DNA of 64,000 nucleotides from Gracilaria gracilis (GCA_030374805.1 JARGSG010000197.1:434001-498000), one strand, 5' to 3'; numbered from the stretch's first letter, positions 48,847 through 58,463 are shown. Translations and numbers: made by a program. Notes: generated by a model from the sequence alone, not told the origin.

Positions 48847-50160
48847 ATGGCTACGCTCGCGCTGAATCGAAGCCATGTCGCTCTGTTCGAGCGTGCTCGC
48901 AAGCTATCGTCCCCGCCCTCCAAGCTCGCATATCAGATCGTCGCCGCTCAGCTTCGCGTCTGGACCACTGATCAGAACGACGTCGTCTGTCGACCTTGGT
49001 ACATTCTGTGTCTTGAGCTTTATCCACGCGGATCCGTCGTCAACCAGACGCTCATGCAGCCGCCGTCGCGACGGCCGTCACCCGATGACATGTTGTCCTT
49101 TCTGCTCAAACACATAGTTGACCCTCCGAAAGACGAGTCGCCCGCTTGTCCTACACAAGTCTCATTTGTCGACGATGCCGTCACTACTGCACTTGCGCCG
49201 CATCTGCGCCGTCTCAAGATCCAGGTGGAGACCTTAACGTTGGCAGATGGACTTTCAGATTACATCAAGCGCTTCTCTGATAGAATGATCAACGACGACC
49301 GTGCCATGCGTTCCGAATCTGCAGAACGTCCAGGCTTGCTCTCCGTCCCGCACGCAACGCCACATTTGCTGCGAGAGCTTATGGTTGCCGCTACTAGCAT
49401 GCACAAGGCTCAACCATGGCAGAACATACCAGAGCATGTTGCACTGCGAGTGCTGCTGCCGGCCGATACCAACGAGCGACGTGAACGATTCTTTCTCACA
49501 GTGCTGGGAAGCGACGAAAAGGTTATGGGCTTTGCTCTCATGCCCTCACTTCATGACCTGCGAGCAAAGTACCGTCGAGCTGTCCTCAATCGCGCAGCAC
49601 AAATTGAGGATCAACCAGATCTGCGAATCGCCCCAGACGTGCTCGTCTGCGCTAGCTGTGGACGAACAGTGGTCGAGCAACTGGATGAAAACAACCGCCG
49701 ATACGTCCATCGATGCGCTGGCTGTAAACGACTGCTCTACTGTGGTCAGGCTTGCCAGCGTCGTGATTGGTTCCGCAATCACCGGCACGAATGCAAGCAA
49801 GCGGCAGAAGATTCTGAATTTGTGTTCCGCCGCGATGAGTGGGCCTGGCTCAAGAGGGAACTGGCCTGTCTTTTTGTGGATCCCACTGCGGTTCCATTCG
49901 ACGATCTTGATGGCTTTGAACAGTATAAATGGCCCTTTGCTGAGGATCAAAGCCCTCCGCTTTACCCTGTGGCATTTGCCAGTGTCCAGGGGGCGGCAGC
50001 CAGGGTCACTCTACCAACTAAGAAAGAAATTCAAATCATGGTAGACGTTGCACGTACATTGACTGAGTGTGTGAGGACGCCACCCAAGGACGGTGTCATT
50101 CACTTCTCAAGCGGGGTCAGCCTATCGGTGGCAGAAAATCTAGCCGACAATCTACCCTGA
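48847..50160 (+). CDS. MYND zinc-finger protein
   Basis: A 437-residue protein. Residues 1-250 are a conserved-looking alpha/beta region: PRLSSPPSKLAYQI-type start, RPWYILCLELYPRG near 57, then AQPWQNIPEHVALRVLLP and FFLTVLGSDEKVMGFALMPS near 195-240, which recalls plant and bacterial proteins with a P-W-x-x-L-P-x...V-S-V-x-G-x-x-x-x-x-Y-G-L-A-L-Y block (DUF6930/DUF7309 type; my assignment is tentative). The MYND finger is at about 268-317: CASC, HRCAGCKRLLYCGQACQRR and NHRHEC supply all eight Cys/His ligands. MYND fingers bind short Pro-rich peptides, so it is probably a protein-interaction module. The ATG at 48847 starts MATLALNRSHV; 16 codons upstream are also open. It converges on the COP1 gene. 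Confidence 0.8.
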   Translation: MATLALNRSHVALFERARKLSSPPSKLAYQIVAAQLRVWTTDQNDVVCRPWYILCLELYPRGSVVNQTLMQPPSRRPSPDDMLSFLLKHIVDPPKDESPACPTQVSFVDDAVTTALAPHLRRLKIQVETLTLADGLSDYIKRFSDRMINDDRAMRSESAERPGLLSVPHATPHLLRELMVAATSMHKAQPWQNIPEHVALRVLLPADTNERRERFFLTVLGSDEKVMGFALMPSLHDLRAKYRRAVLNRAAQIEDQPDLRIAPDVLVCASCGRTVVEQLDENNRRYVHRCAGCKRLLYCGQACQRRDWFRNHRHECKQAAEDSEFVFRRDEWAWLKRELACLFVDPTAVPFDDLDGFEQYKWPFAEDQSPPLYPVAFASVQGAAARVTLPTKKEIQIMVDVARTLTECVRTPPKDGVIHFSSGVSLSVAENLADNLP

Positions 50161-50569
50161 AGAGCTTTCTTTTCGTGTCCGTGGCTTATGTATATAGACT
50201 GCACTTTGTTAGGAAGCACTGTTTTCGCTGTCTTTCTTTTGTTTCTCTGCCAGTGCAGAACATTAACTTGTATGATATTGTGTCATTCGTCCATTCCTTT
50301 GTTATGGCAACCGCTTGACGGTACAGGTATGAAAAGTGTGATCTGACGACATCTCGGCGGCGACTTCTCTCGCGAGGCGCGATACGAACGAGTGAAGTGC
50401 GGATACCGATGAACAAGGATGACGTAATGTATCACATGCTTGCGATATGGGCGTTTATGTACATAGTGCGTGCATACAGAGGTACATGTATAAAAATAAG
50501 AATGAAAACCAAGTCGCAACGCACAAAGGTCGAGAATCCTGGTGAACAAGAATCATGCATCGATTCTCG
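50161..50569. other. Convergent intergenic stretch (MYND / COP1)
   Basis: About 400 bases that hold the 3' ends of two converging genes. No gene is seen. Confidence 0.5.
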
Positions 50570-52222
50570 CTAAGAGAGCTCCAGAATCTCAATGCTACCT
50601 GTGTTGTTGGCCGCTACAACCCACTTGGTCTCGGGTTTCCAAGCGACAGTGCTAACAAAAGATCCACTGGAGCCAAACGGATATCTGGCCACAGGACCGG
50701 CGAACATCTTATTGTACACATAAACGGCGTTATCTTCTGAGCCGCAGGCAAAGAAATCGGCATCGCCGCTCAAGCCGACAAAATTGCGGTTGTTGGAGTG
50801 GCCCACATAGTTGAGACCCGGCTGCTGCTTATCGACGTTCCACAGCTTGCATGAAGAATCTGTGGAGGCGGATATCAACTCAGAGCGATTCAGAAACAAA
50901 ACGTGCGACACCGCTCGCCAGTGGCCCTCAAACGCACTGAGCGGCGTGTCCATGCGGCGCACATCATGCAAGTACACGTTATGGTCCGCGGATCCAAACG
51001 CAAACTGGTGCGGGTGGAAGTTGTTGAACTTTACGCAGCAGATGCTGGCATTGGCTTTGAGGACGTTGGTGCTGGTGTGTTGGCGTGTGTCCCACAGTCT
51101 GACAGTATTGTCATCGGAGCCGGAGATGAGCAGCGATGGGTGCTGTGGTGAGGAGTGAACGTACCACACGCGCGACTTGTGCTCTGTAAGGGAACGAACG
51201 GTGGTATTGGCGTCGGTATCATGCATGAGGATATGGGCATTGTACATTGAGGCGGCTAGCAGTGAGGTAGGCTGATGGCCCCACGCGAGACATGAGACCT
51301 TGGACGGGGTGTTGACATTCAAAACAGGATAATGGTGAGCAGAGGAGCGGGGGTCGGGATCAGAGGGGGAGGGAGGGGACAGGGGTGACGACGAAGCCGG
51401 GGAGGGCGGGGTAACGAATGGAGCAAAGTCGAAGAGCTTTATGCTCTTGGCCACGCCGGCAGTGGCGAAGAGAGAAGCGGATGGATTGAACTGTATGGAG
51501 GAAATGAGCTGGTGCGACGACGCGAGTATATCGAACGAGGCCATGGTAGCGCGCGCGCGCACAGTGGTGACAGAAGTGGCGTCGACAAGCGCGTCGGTGA
51601 GTTGGGTCAAGGCGGCCGGAAAGTCGGCGGCGGCCGATCGCAAATACAACTCTCGCACGTCGGAATGGTATCGCGAAAGCAGGGACATACGGGCGCGCAA
51701 CGGGGGCGGCTGGGCGTGTGCGTGCAACAATTGTGACGCCAAGGAATCGGCGGCGACGACGTCGCGTACTCGTTCGATGTCGGCGTGTAGCAGTTGCATC
51801 TGTTGTTGGACGGCATGTAACTCACGTCGCTTATCGGCCAACACTCGCTCCAGCACGCGCAGCGTGACGCATGCTCCAAGCGCACGTCTGTTGGCGTCGG
51901 CGCGCAGACGGCGCTGCAAGAGCTGCGCGAGCAGATGATCGGCGGCGTCGTCGTCGTCTCGCGGGAGCGACGGCGAGAGGCCAGAGATGGCGTCATCGAG
52001 GGCGACGTTGCGGTACAGCTGGTGAGGAAGGATGGGCGCGGAACACACGGGACAGGGCTTGGAGCGGGGCGGGGGCGATATGGAGAGGTAGGCGTGGATG
52101 CAGGCGGCGCAAAAGGAGTGGCCGCAGGGCGCGACGGCGGCGTGGCGCAGGCGCGACAGGCAGATGGGACAGCTGAGCGGCGCTCGCTGCGGCGATGGCG
52201 TGGGCGCGGACGGCGACCCCAT
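50570..52222 (-). CDS. COP1: COP1-like E3 ubiquitin ligase (RING, coiled coil, WD40)
   Basis: A 550-residue protein with the three-part COP1 plan. A C3HC4 RING at 18-63 (LSCPICLSRLRHAAVAPCGH, SFCAACIHAYL, CPVCSAPI); a helical coiled coil at about 130-165 (LERVLADKRRELHAVQQQMQ); and seven WD40 blades from about 225 to the end (LISSIQFNPSASLFATAGVA KSIKLFDF, SRVWYVHSSP, DDNTVRLWDTRQ, SADHNVYLHDV, STDSSCKLWNV, CGSEDNAVYVYNK). COP1 with SPA partners and Cullin4-DDB1 tags light-signalling factors for destruction in plants. It is shorter than Arabidopsis COP1 (675 residues), mostly in the linkers. The ATG at 52222 begins MGSPSAPTPSPQ just before the RING; the frame is open 48 codons further upstream. 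It shares a divergent promoter of 381 bases with the gene at 52604. Confidence 0.88.
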   Translation of the reverse strand: MGSPSAPTPSPQRAPLSCPICLSRLRHAAVAPCGHSFCAACIHAYLSISPPPRSKPCPVCSAPILPHQLYRNVALDDAISGLSPSLPRDDDDAADHLLAQLLQRRLRADANRRALGACVTLRVLERVLADKRRELHAVQQQMQLLHADIERVRDVVAADSLASQLLHAHAQPPPLRARMSLLSRYHSDVRELYLRSAAADFPAALTQLTDALVDATSVTTVRARATMASFDILASSHQLISSIQFNPSASLFATAGVAKSIKLFDFAPFVTPPSPASSSPLSPPSPSDPDPRSSAHHYPVLNVNTPSKVSCLAWGHQPTSLLAASMYNAHILMHDTDANTTVRSLTEHKSRVWYVHSSPQHPSLLISGSDDNTVRLWDTRQHTSTNVLKANASICCVKFNNFHPHQFAFGSADHNVYLHDVRRMDTPLSAFEGHWRAVSHVLFLNRSELISASTDSSCKLWNVDKQQPGLNYVGHSNNRNFVGLSGDADFFACGSEDNAVYVYNKMFAGPVARYPFGSSGSFVSTVAWKPETKWVVAANNTGSIEILELS

Positions 52223-52603
52223 GCAAAGGCGCGCGTGTTGCGCGGGCGGCGGCGCCGTCCGCGCCGCTGGCGGCCGCCATGCGCGTTGTGGACGCCACTG
52301 GCGCAGACGAAGGGCGCAGTTCGTGGCGCTGCTTCCGGCTGCTGACCTCACGCCCGAGAGACGCACTCGCAGCTTGTGGTGGTGGTGCGGTGGTGGTGGT
52401 GAGCGCGCAGTAAGCGGCTGTAAGCGCGCAGTAAGCGACTGTAAGCGCGCTTGAATTGCGCGAGCGAAGCGCCTCGGCTGACAGCGCCGCTGCGCGCGCC
52501 GCTGCTGCCGCTGCTGCCGCCGTTAGGCGCCGCTGCGGGGGGGTGGGGTGGTGGTGGTGGGGATGGTGCGGGCGCGGAAGGAGCGCGCAGCGCTCGACCG
52601 GCG
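52223..52603. promoter_or_regulatory. Divergent promoter with 21-bp tandem repeats (COP1 / WGAWC gene)
   Basis: Between the two start codons, 52403-52450 holds 2.3 copies of a 21-base unit (GCGCGCAGTAAGCGGCTGTA plus A; copies start at 52403, 52424 and 52445, with one mismatch between the first two). A 21-base period is two helical turns, so the copies face the same side of the helix, as operator repeats often do. Confidence 0.5.
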
Positions 52604-54118
52604 ATGGGCGTCAAGCGTCGCGCCATGGCGATGATGGCAATGGCGGCCAAGCGCGCCGATGTTCCAGACGCGCGTCCGTCGAGGCGCCGTCGCTTCGCCG
52701 CGTACTCGCTGGCCTTCGCCTGCATGCTCGCGCTGTCGCTGCTGCTCGACGTCAGGCGAGCCGCCGAGCGCCGCCGCACCCCCAAGCTGCAGCTCACCTT
52801 GCCGTCGCGAACCTCGCTGCAGAGCCTTGCCGATGACCCGCCCGCAGACCCCGCTGCCCCGAGCGCTCCCGCCGCCGTGCCCGCCACGGCCGCCGCCCCG
52901 CCCCCGCCGCAGCCCCCGTCGCAGCCCCCGTCACAGCCGCTGCCGCCTTCCGTGCCTTCGCCGCTGCCCGCCGTCAACGACGCTTCCGCGCCGTCGTCTC
53001 TTACCACCGCTGACTCGGACCAGCCCGCGCGCGTGGACAACCCCAACCCCAACTTGTCCGAGCAGGAGTTGAAGGATGACGTCGACCAGCTCATTGCGCA
53101 CGTCGACCAACAAGAGGCCATCCAGGCCTCGCAACTGGCTAATTCAACCTCCTCCGCTGCCAACGCCTCTCTTGCCGATTCAACCGTGTCGTCTAACGTC
53201 GTCGCCAACGTGTCGGCCTCGCCGCCCGTGGCGAGACCCATGCCCGTCAACGCCTCCGACATTGACGTCAGACTTAACTCGCAGCAGTACTTTGACGATG
53301 CGCAGGCTAGGCTGGCGCGCATGCTCGCCGACTCGCACACCAAGACCCTCATTGACGAGAACGAGTTGAGGACCTTGCAGGCCTTGCAACTCCAAGCCAC
53401 CCGCGGCGATTGCGAAAGCGCGTCGGACCGTGATGCTGCCTTGTTTAAAACCGATGCCGAGGCTGCGTCAAACCTGGATATCGAGCGCTCTGACCCGCTG
53501 TGGGGCGCGTGGTGTCTGTTTTTGGGCTCGTACAAGACCGATGCTATGAGGGACTTTGTCACCAAGCAACAGGTTTTGGAGCATCGTGTTGGCGCCTTGC
53601 GCGAACAGGTCCCACAGCTCAATGCAACTGACGCCCATGTTGAGTTTGACGCTAACGCCGCTTCTTTGGACGACGTCATGACACCGGAGCAACAGTCTTC
53701 GCTGCGCGCCAATATTGATCGTATCATGTCGCATTTGCGAGACATTGACGTGAGATATCTGGCCGCGTTGTCGCTGCAGGCTACCTTTGGCGATTGTTCG
53801 CCGTACGTGCCCAACACAGAGTCGGAGGAGGGCTCAGAGCCGGTGGTGCAAGAGCTGCGTGTTTTGAAGGAACCGTTGCTCGATCAGACTGCTGTGAGAA
53901 GAGAGGGGGCACAGTGGGGAGCGTGGTGTGTGCTGCAGGGTAAGAAAAGAGCTACCGCCGCTTCGCAGCTTATGCAGAGAGTTGATATGCTTCTCGATCA
54001 GCTGTCGAAGAGTGAGGCGGAGGCAAGTGAAAGTAGCACTGAGAAAGCAAGTGCGGAGGCTCGCGATGAAAAGGAGAGCCCCGCGGAAGAGGTTGTCGTC
54101 TCTTCATCCTCAAGATGA
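52604..54118 (+). CDS. Type II membrane protein with duplicated LQAT-GDC / WGAWC domain (unrecognised)
   Basis: A 504-residue protein I cannot match to a family. Residues 1-30 are basic (MGVKRRAMAMMAMAAKR; PSRRRR). One membrane segment, FAAYSLAFACMLALSLLL, is at 31-48, so the rest is probably luminal or extracellular. A Pro-rich linker (about 80-125) and a Ser/Asn-rich stalk with several N-x-S/T sites (NSTSS, NASLAD, NVSAS, NASDID) follow. The C-terminal half is an obvious tandem duplication of about 125 residues: LQATRGDC at 263-270 with WGAWC at 300-304, and LQATFGDC at 391-398 with WGAWC at 438-442, each followed by a helical segment (TKQQVLEHRVGALREQ; ASQLMQRVDMLLDQLS). The paired Cys in each unit suggest a disulfide. 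The tail is acidic and Ser-rich. The ATG at 52604 puts the basic head directly before the anchor. It is divergent from COP1. Confidence 0.75.
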   Translation: MGVKRRAMAMMAMAAKRADVPDARPSRRRRFAAYSLAFACMLALSLLLDVRRAAERRRTPKLQLTLPSRTSLQSLADDPPADPAAPSAPAAVPATAAAPPPPQPPSQPPSQPLPPSVPSPLPAVNDASAPSSLTTADSDQPARVDNPNPNLSEQELKDDVDQLIAHVDQQEAIQASQLANSTSSAANASLADSTVSSNVVANVSASPPVARPMPVNASDIDVRLNSQQYFDDAQARLARMLADSHTKTLIDENELRTLQALQLQATRGDCESASDRDAALFKTDAEAASNLDIERSDPLWGAWCLFLGSYKTDAMRDFVTKQQVLEHRVGALREQVPQLNATDAHVEFDANAASLDDVMTPEQQSSLRANIDRIMSHLRDIDVRYLAALSLQATFGDCSPYVPNTESEEGSEPVVQELRVLKEPLLDQTAVRREGAQWGAWCVLQGKKRATAASQLMQRVDMLLDQLSKSEAEASESSTEKASAEARDEKESPAEEVVVSSSSR

Positions 54119-55589
54119 GACGTGGTATGCAGGTCTTGTGTCTTATTGAGGTTTGGGCATTTCGTCATGGATTGAGTGTGGGTGGGTTTCGTGGTTTCGT
54201 TGCTCGCTCGTTTTGTAGCGTTCGCAGGCTTGGTGAGCCTTTTGGCTAGCGTGCTTTTGAGTGGATGAGCCAGCTTTTATGACGGCCTGGGTCCACGTAC
54301 GTTTGTTTTTCTGAAGTGTAGTATGGTTATCCTTTAATGTGGTGGCGAGCATTTTTGCTACTCGAAAGAATCCATGTAGACCACTGCAGCGCCCTTGTAC
54401 GTAGTTCTGTTTCGTTAGCGCTAGCAGTAGAGGTCAAACTGTGGCTTCGGTAATCTGGGGAGCGCGGGAGGCCCTCACGCCTTATTCGTTTCTTAAACAT
54501 ATCTTTACTAGCAGTAATGACTGGGTTGTCGCGAGGGGGCCAAGCTGTGCGCTTTTTGTAATCGCGGCCGCTGTGAAACAGTGTAACGGCCGGTGTGTGG
54601 CCTCTTCGTAGTGCAGGAGACAGACTGGTCCGTGAGTGGAATGAGTCGATCATGAATATGACGATCGATGATCATGAGGCTGTCGTACAGTAAGGTTACG
54701 CTTCGATATATTCGTGACGTTTGAGCGAAGCGGTGCTGATTATAAGTGTTCAAATGGCGATCATGGCATTCCCCGTACTTTCTGGCCAAGTCTTCAAACC
54801 CCGAGTAATTGGACTTCCTTCGTATTTGCAAGTCTTGTAGGTATCAGTTTATGCAAACGAATTCAGTCAGGTTTAGAACAACGTAATCCTCATAGGCTTG
54901 GGGCTTGTCGGGTACGGTGCACTCTGTTTACCAAGATGTGGTTTCGTATACAGCTACAGAGCCCTTGTGCGTAGCGAATAGCACCACGTTATGGTTCACT
55001 GCACTTTGCTGAGCAACGTAGAGCCGCTCCAATACCATGTTGTCTGCTTGTCTACTAGGCTGCGAAGAGTACAGTATCACCCATGATGAATTAAAGATGC
55101 ATCATTACCATTCGTTTCATCTCTCGGCCCACTGGTGCATTCATGGCCCTGCGACTGTTGCACACCAACCAGATGACAATCTTGCATTGCCAGACAGAAA
55201 TGCAGGCAGAGTTTGCATCGCATTCGATATATATATGCATATATATATATATATGAATGAGGTGCCTCCGACTTGAAGCCAAATCACTGAAAGGAGACTG
55301 ATAAACGGCATCCGTCTCGTCCACTCGAAAATAAAGTACTTTGTAGTGCATGTCTAAGGCCGTTGGAAACTCCTAAAAGGTCCATGAAGCACAGGTCCAA
55401 GAAGCACACATGTTTGGGGAAACAGCTGAAGGTTGTTTAGCGCTATATCCCACGGCTTGAGCGTGTTGTCGATGCTTTCAAATTCCAAGTGCATTGAGGA
55501 TTATATCTTTTTGTAAATCACGTGCATGCCTCCAACCACGGAATCCACGGCGGAAACGAAGCGTACTTCACGAAAGACATCGACAAACT
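54119..55589. other. Gene-free stretch
   Basis: About 1.5 kb with no supported gene. An AT run (ATATATATGCATATATATAT) lies at about 55227-55253. Frames on the minus strand near 54330-54830 look like chance. Confidence 0.4.
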
Positions 55590-56330
55590 TCACGAGTCCG
55601 GATCCGATCGCTTCTTGAAACATGCATAACATACTTCCTTCATGAAGGAATCAACTTCCATTCGCAACACAAACAACTCATGCAAACTGGAATCTTCCTT
55701 AAGCTCTTTCAGTACCAGATCCAATGAGAGATCATCGTGACGTCTACGGATGTTCATAAACTTGAACCATTCAAAGAAGAACGGCCTCGGATGCGCACGA
55801 TGCTGGTCTTCGTGCCCGTGTCCGTGAGAATGACCATCGGAATCCGCATGAGCACCATGGTCCATAAAAAGCAGCATTCCACCGGGTGCAAGCACTCTCA
55901 CAATCTCCTTGACGGCGGACGGGCGATCGCCAACATGACTGTGCACAAAGAAGTATACAACCGCTCCAAAAGAATCATCTTCAAACGGCAATTTCGGCAA
56001 TGCACCGTCAATAACCTTCGCTTCAGTAGCGGCCACAGCCGACCGTCGCGCCCGCAGTTTGGCTTCCAGTCGACTCCTCATGCCGCTGTCCGGCTCTGCC
56101 ATTATGAGCGACGAAAATCGACCGGTTGCACCATCGTACGCAGCAGAGTCTAGCGTGGAGCCGGTACCTGCTCCCACCTCCAACACGGAGGTATTTGGCG
56201 GAATTGTGTCCACTAACTCACGCCGCTTCTCCGACACTTTGGGAGGATCTTCGTGACGGTCGAAGAACCATGCAAAGAAGCTTAGAAACAGTTGTTGAAT
56301 GAAGGATACAAAGATTCTCCACACACGCAT
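55590..56330 (-). CDS. Class I SAM-dependent methyltransferase (METTL7-like)
   Basis: A 246-residue enzyme. The first 22 residues are hydrophobic (RIFVSFIQQLFLSFFAWFF), an ER or lipid-droplet anchor as in animal METTL7 (TMT1) thiol methyltransferases. SAM-binding motif I is VLEVGAGTGS at about 49-58, the acidic loop LIMAEPDSGM is near 80, motif II LPFEDDSFGAVVYFFVHSHV is near 120-140, and EIVRVLAPGGMLLFMDH near 152-168. A His-rich insert (HADSDGHSHGHGHEDQHRAH, about 171-190) then interrupts the usual strand; it could bind metal. The C terminus ends CYACFKKRSDPDS. Substrate is not readable from sequence. The ATG at 56330 (MRVWRIF) puts the anchor at the start; the frame is open 53 codons further 5'. 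A 77-base perfect palindrome sits 167 bases upstream. Confidence 0.75.
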   Translation of the reverse strand: MRVWRIFVSFIQQLFLSFFAWFFDRHEDPPKVSEKRRELVDTIPPNTSVLEVGAGTGSTLDSAAYDGATGRFSSLIMAEPDSGMRSRLEAKLRARRSAVAATEAKVIDGALPKLPFEDDSFGAVVYFFVHSHVGDRPSAVKEIVRVLAPGGMLLFMDHGAHADSDGHSHGHGHEDQHRAHPRPFFFEWFKFMNIRRRHDDLSLDLVLKELKEDSSLHELFVLRMEVDSFMKEVCYACFKKRSDPDS

Positions 56331-56984
56331 TGCGAATAATTGACAATTAGTGCGTCGCTCGGTGAGGGTATTCGACGAATACTGTTCGGTTATGTACGAT
56401 AAGAGGCGTGCTGCAGGGAACGTAGCAAGCCGGTTGATGCGCGTCAGTCGAGCGTCATGCTGGTGCGGCGTGAGATGGGGAACAATCAAAAGCAGCGAAA
56501 CCCTCAGTCAGTCTACTTGTTCAATGCCACTATCAGATAGTGGCATTGAACAAGTAGACTGACTGAGGGTTTCTGAGTTTCATTTGAGACCATTTATTTA
56601 TATCGCACGTGTCTTACAGCGAATCTTGTGACGGAATGTCCGGGATCAGGACTCCTGACCTCTTCACCAGATTGCCAATCTCCGTCAACGGAATGGCGAC
56701 GCAGTTGCGCATGAATAATCACAGGTGTTCAATCGTTTCGAGTTGCTTCGTCTCTGGTAAGGCTCTAAAAAGTTTAGCTAGAGAGAGAGAGAGAACATGC
56801 TGAGTTAAAACTTCAGTGGAGTGTTAAGAGGGCTAACCTGAGGGCTAACAGGGCTAGCGTTAATTACAAGCACTATGCGCGCCATCCATCCACTTAACAA
56901 CGCTACGGCCATGTCTACATCGAATTCAAATCTTCATTTCAATCGGCCCAGCATTTAAACGTTGATTCCCTCACCTCCGAACGA
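56331..56984. other. Intergenic region containing a perfect palindrome
   Basis: Between the methyltransferase start and the 3' end of the secreted-protein gene, both on the minus strand. Besides the palindrome at 56497-56573 there is a (GA)n run at about 56781-56794 and a CACGTGTC box at about 56606. No gene seen. Confidence 0.45.
56497..56573. repeat. Perfect 38-bp inverted repeat with a 1-base spacer
   Basis: Left arm 56497-56534 and right arm 56536-56573 are exactly complementary over 38 bases, around a single A at 56535. The arm starts GAAACCCTCAGTCAGTCTAC and ends CCACTATC. The flanking bases do not pair. A transcript from either strand would fold into one uninterrupted hairpin. Confidence 0.9.
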
Positions 56985-58463
56985 CTAGGACTGCTCCTCG
57001 GCACTCACCGGCTGCACAACGCCGACGGCAACCTCCGGAGTTGTAGAGTCCGTCACAGTGAAGCCGCTCGCTTTCTCATACTTGCTCCTTTCTTCCTCAG
57101 GAATCAATGCGATCTGAGCGCTAGACGGCCAGCTCTCAGTACACTCAGTTGCGGAACAGGTCAAAGCTGGTACCTCACTAAATTGTGCCTCTCCGGGATT
57201 GTGAATCGCCGGGTCGATGAATGCCGCTCCAGCACATTGCGACTCATCACATCTTGCCTGTGACGGCGTTCTACCGACAGCCGGACACGCTCCAGCAGCT
57301 TCAACCAAAGCAAGATCCAGGTAGAAACTGCGACAAGCAAGGATGTTTCCATGAATCGCGTATTGCGGAACGTAGGCTTGCGAGAATTTGTTGCATGTTA
57401 CCTGCCCGTTACCCTTCATTTCGTTGTAGAACCCTTGGCAATCTGCCTCGTCGGCAAATGGATACGTGCTACCAGTACACCGCTCGCGGACAATTCCGCA
57501 CCATTCAGCACTGCTTGTAGCATAGCGCGACATCAGAGGCGATGCAGACGGATCCCAAAACTGCCCATATCTTTGTTGATACTGGTCATCCACAACGTAG
57601 AACTTGTCGATTCTCGCGGAGCATTTTTCGAAGCTCACAAAGTGTTGCTGCAAAAAGGTTCCTTCCGGTACAGTAGAAGTGGCAGAGTAGGAAACAGTGT
57701 ATGGATTACGCCAGAACTGATTAGCCGTTTCCACAGATGTCATGGGCAAAAAGTTATACAGCCCTTGACGCGTCATGAAGTATTGCTTCACCTCAAAACG
57801 GCCATGAGCAAGGAACAGACCAGCCAGTTCGAATTGTGCTTCTTCAGTGAACCTTGCGTCCATACGACCGAACCACGGCCCAAGGTCAGCCAAGTTTTGA
57901 ACCACGTCAGAGCGGAGCGACTCCAAAGCCGCTAGACGCTGCGCGCGAAGTGCGGTTGGGGCCGTCGTACATCCTTCAGAAGCGTCAGTCTCCGGTACGG
58001 AGTCGAACGGCGGGCAAGTTGCATACTCTGGTCGAATAGTGCCTCGGGCAGGACGGTAGAATGCCCCGGGGCAGAAACCATCACGGAAAGAATAAGCGTT
58101 ACCAGACTTCGCCACAGCATCAAGAGCATCGAATGCGCTCGGTTCGCACCAACATCTGCACAACAATTGCATCACCGACACCGCAAATAGAATCGCATGC
58201 AAAGCGCTTTGTGTTAGTTAACTGGAGTAGATTCATATTCTAGCTAAATCAGCCAGCATATTATGCTCGTACCTTGCGTTGTTCCATTTGATAAGTTCGT
58301 TACAACACCAGTCAGGTCTAGACAATGTCGGGTGCGAGCATACTGAAATAACGCTTGAGATAATAGAACCACAGTTTTCTTGTCTTTCTGCCGGGATTTG
58401 TGCCCGAGCTGTGACAAAGAAGATAGCAAAGAAGGCAAAAGTGATGCGTTTCGAGCTAACCAT
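56985..58463 (-). CDS. Spliced gene for a secreted, Cys-rich protein (unrecognised)
   Basis: Two exons, 58463-58273 and 58155-56985, joined by a 117-base GT-AG intron (donor CAAG-GTACGAG, acceptor TTGTGCAG-ATG) in phase 2. The joined product has 453 residues and runs through the junction as NELIKWNNARCWCEPSAFDA. It starts with a clear signal peptide, KRITFAFFAIFFVTARA, cut near residue 21 (AQIPAERQENC). The mature part has about 25 Cys in scattered pairs (CCNEL, CWCEP, CPPFDS, CDESQCAG, CSATECTE), a repeated F-C/P-P-x-x-F/Y pattern at the start and aromatic-rich blocks (QFWRNPYTVSY; RYGQFWDPSAS). It should be extracellular or in the cell wall or matrix, held by disulfides. I recognise no domain; a red-algal cell-wall glycoprotein is one possibility. 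This is the only clearly intron-bearing gene in the window. Confidence 0.75.

Noticed and set aside
52348-53817. A 489-codon open frame on the minus strand, antisense to the WGAWC gene
   Set aside because: Ser/Ala/Cys-rich with no domain; it mirrors the codon pattern of the plus-strand gene, which has an anchor and internal duplication. A composition shadow.
14000-56620. CACGTG boxes upstream of several genes (about 14008, 16260, 34791, 43553, 56607) as a common regulatory code
   Set aside because: A six-base palindrome is expected about 16 times in 64 kb by chance, and other copies lie in non-promoter DNA (45437, 45528, 46418, 55518). Not enough to claim co-regulation.
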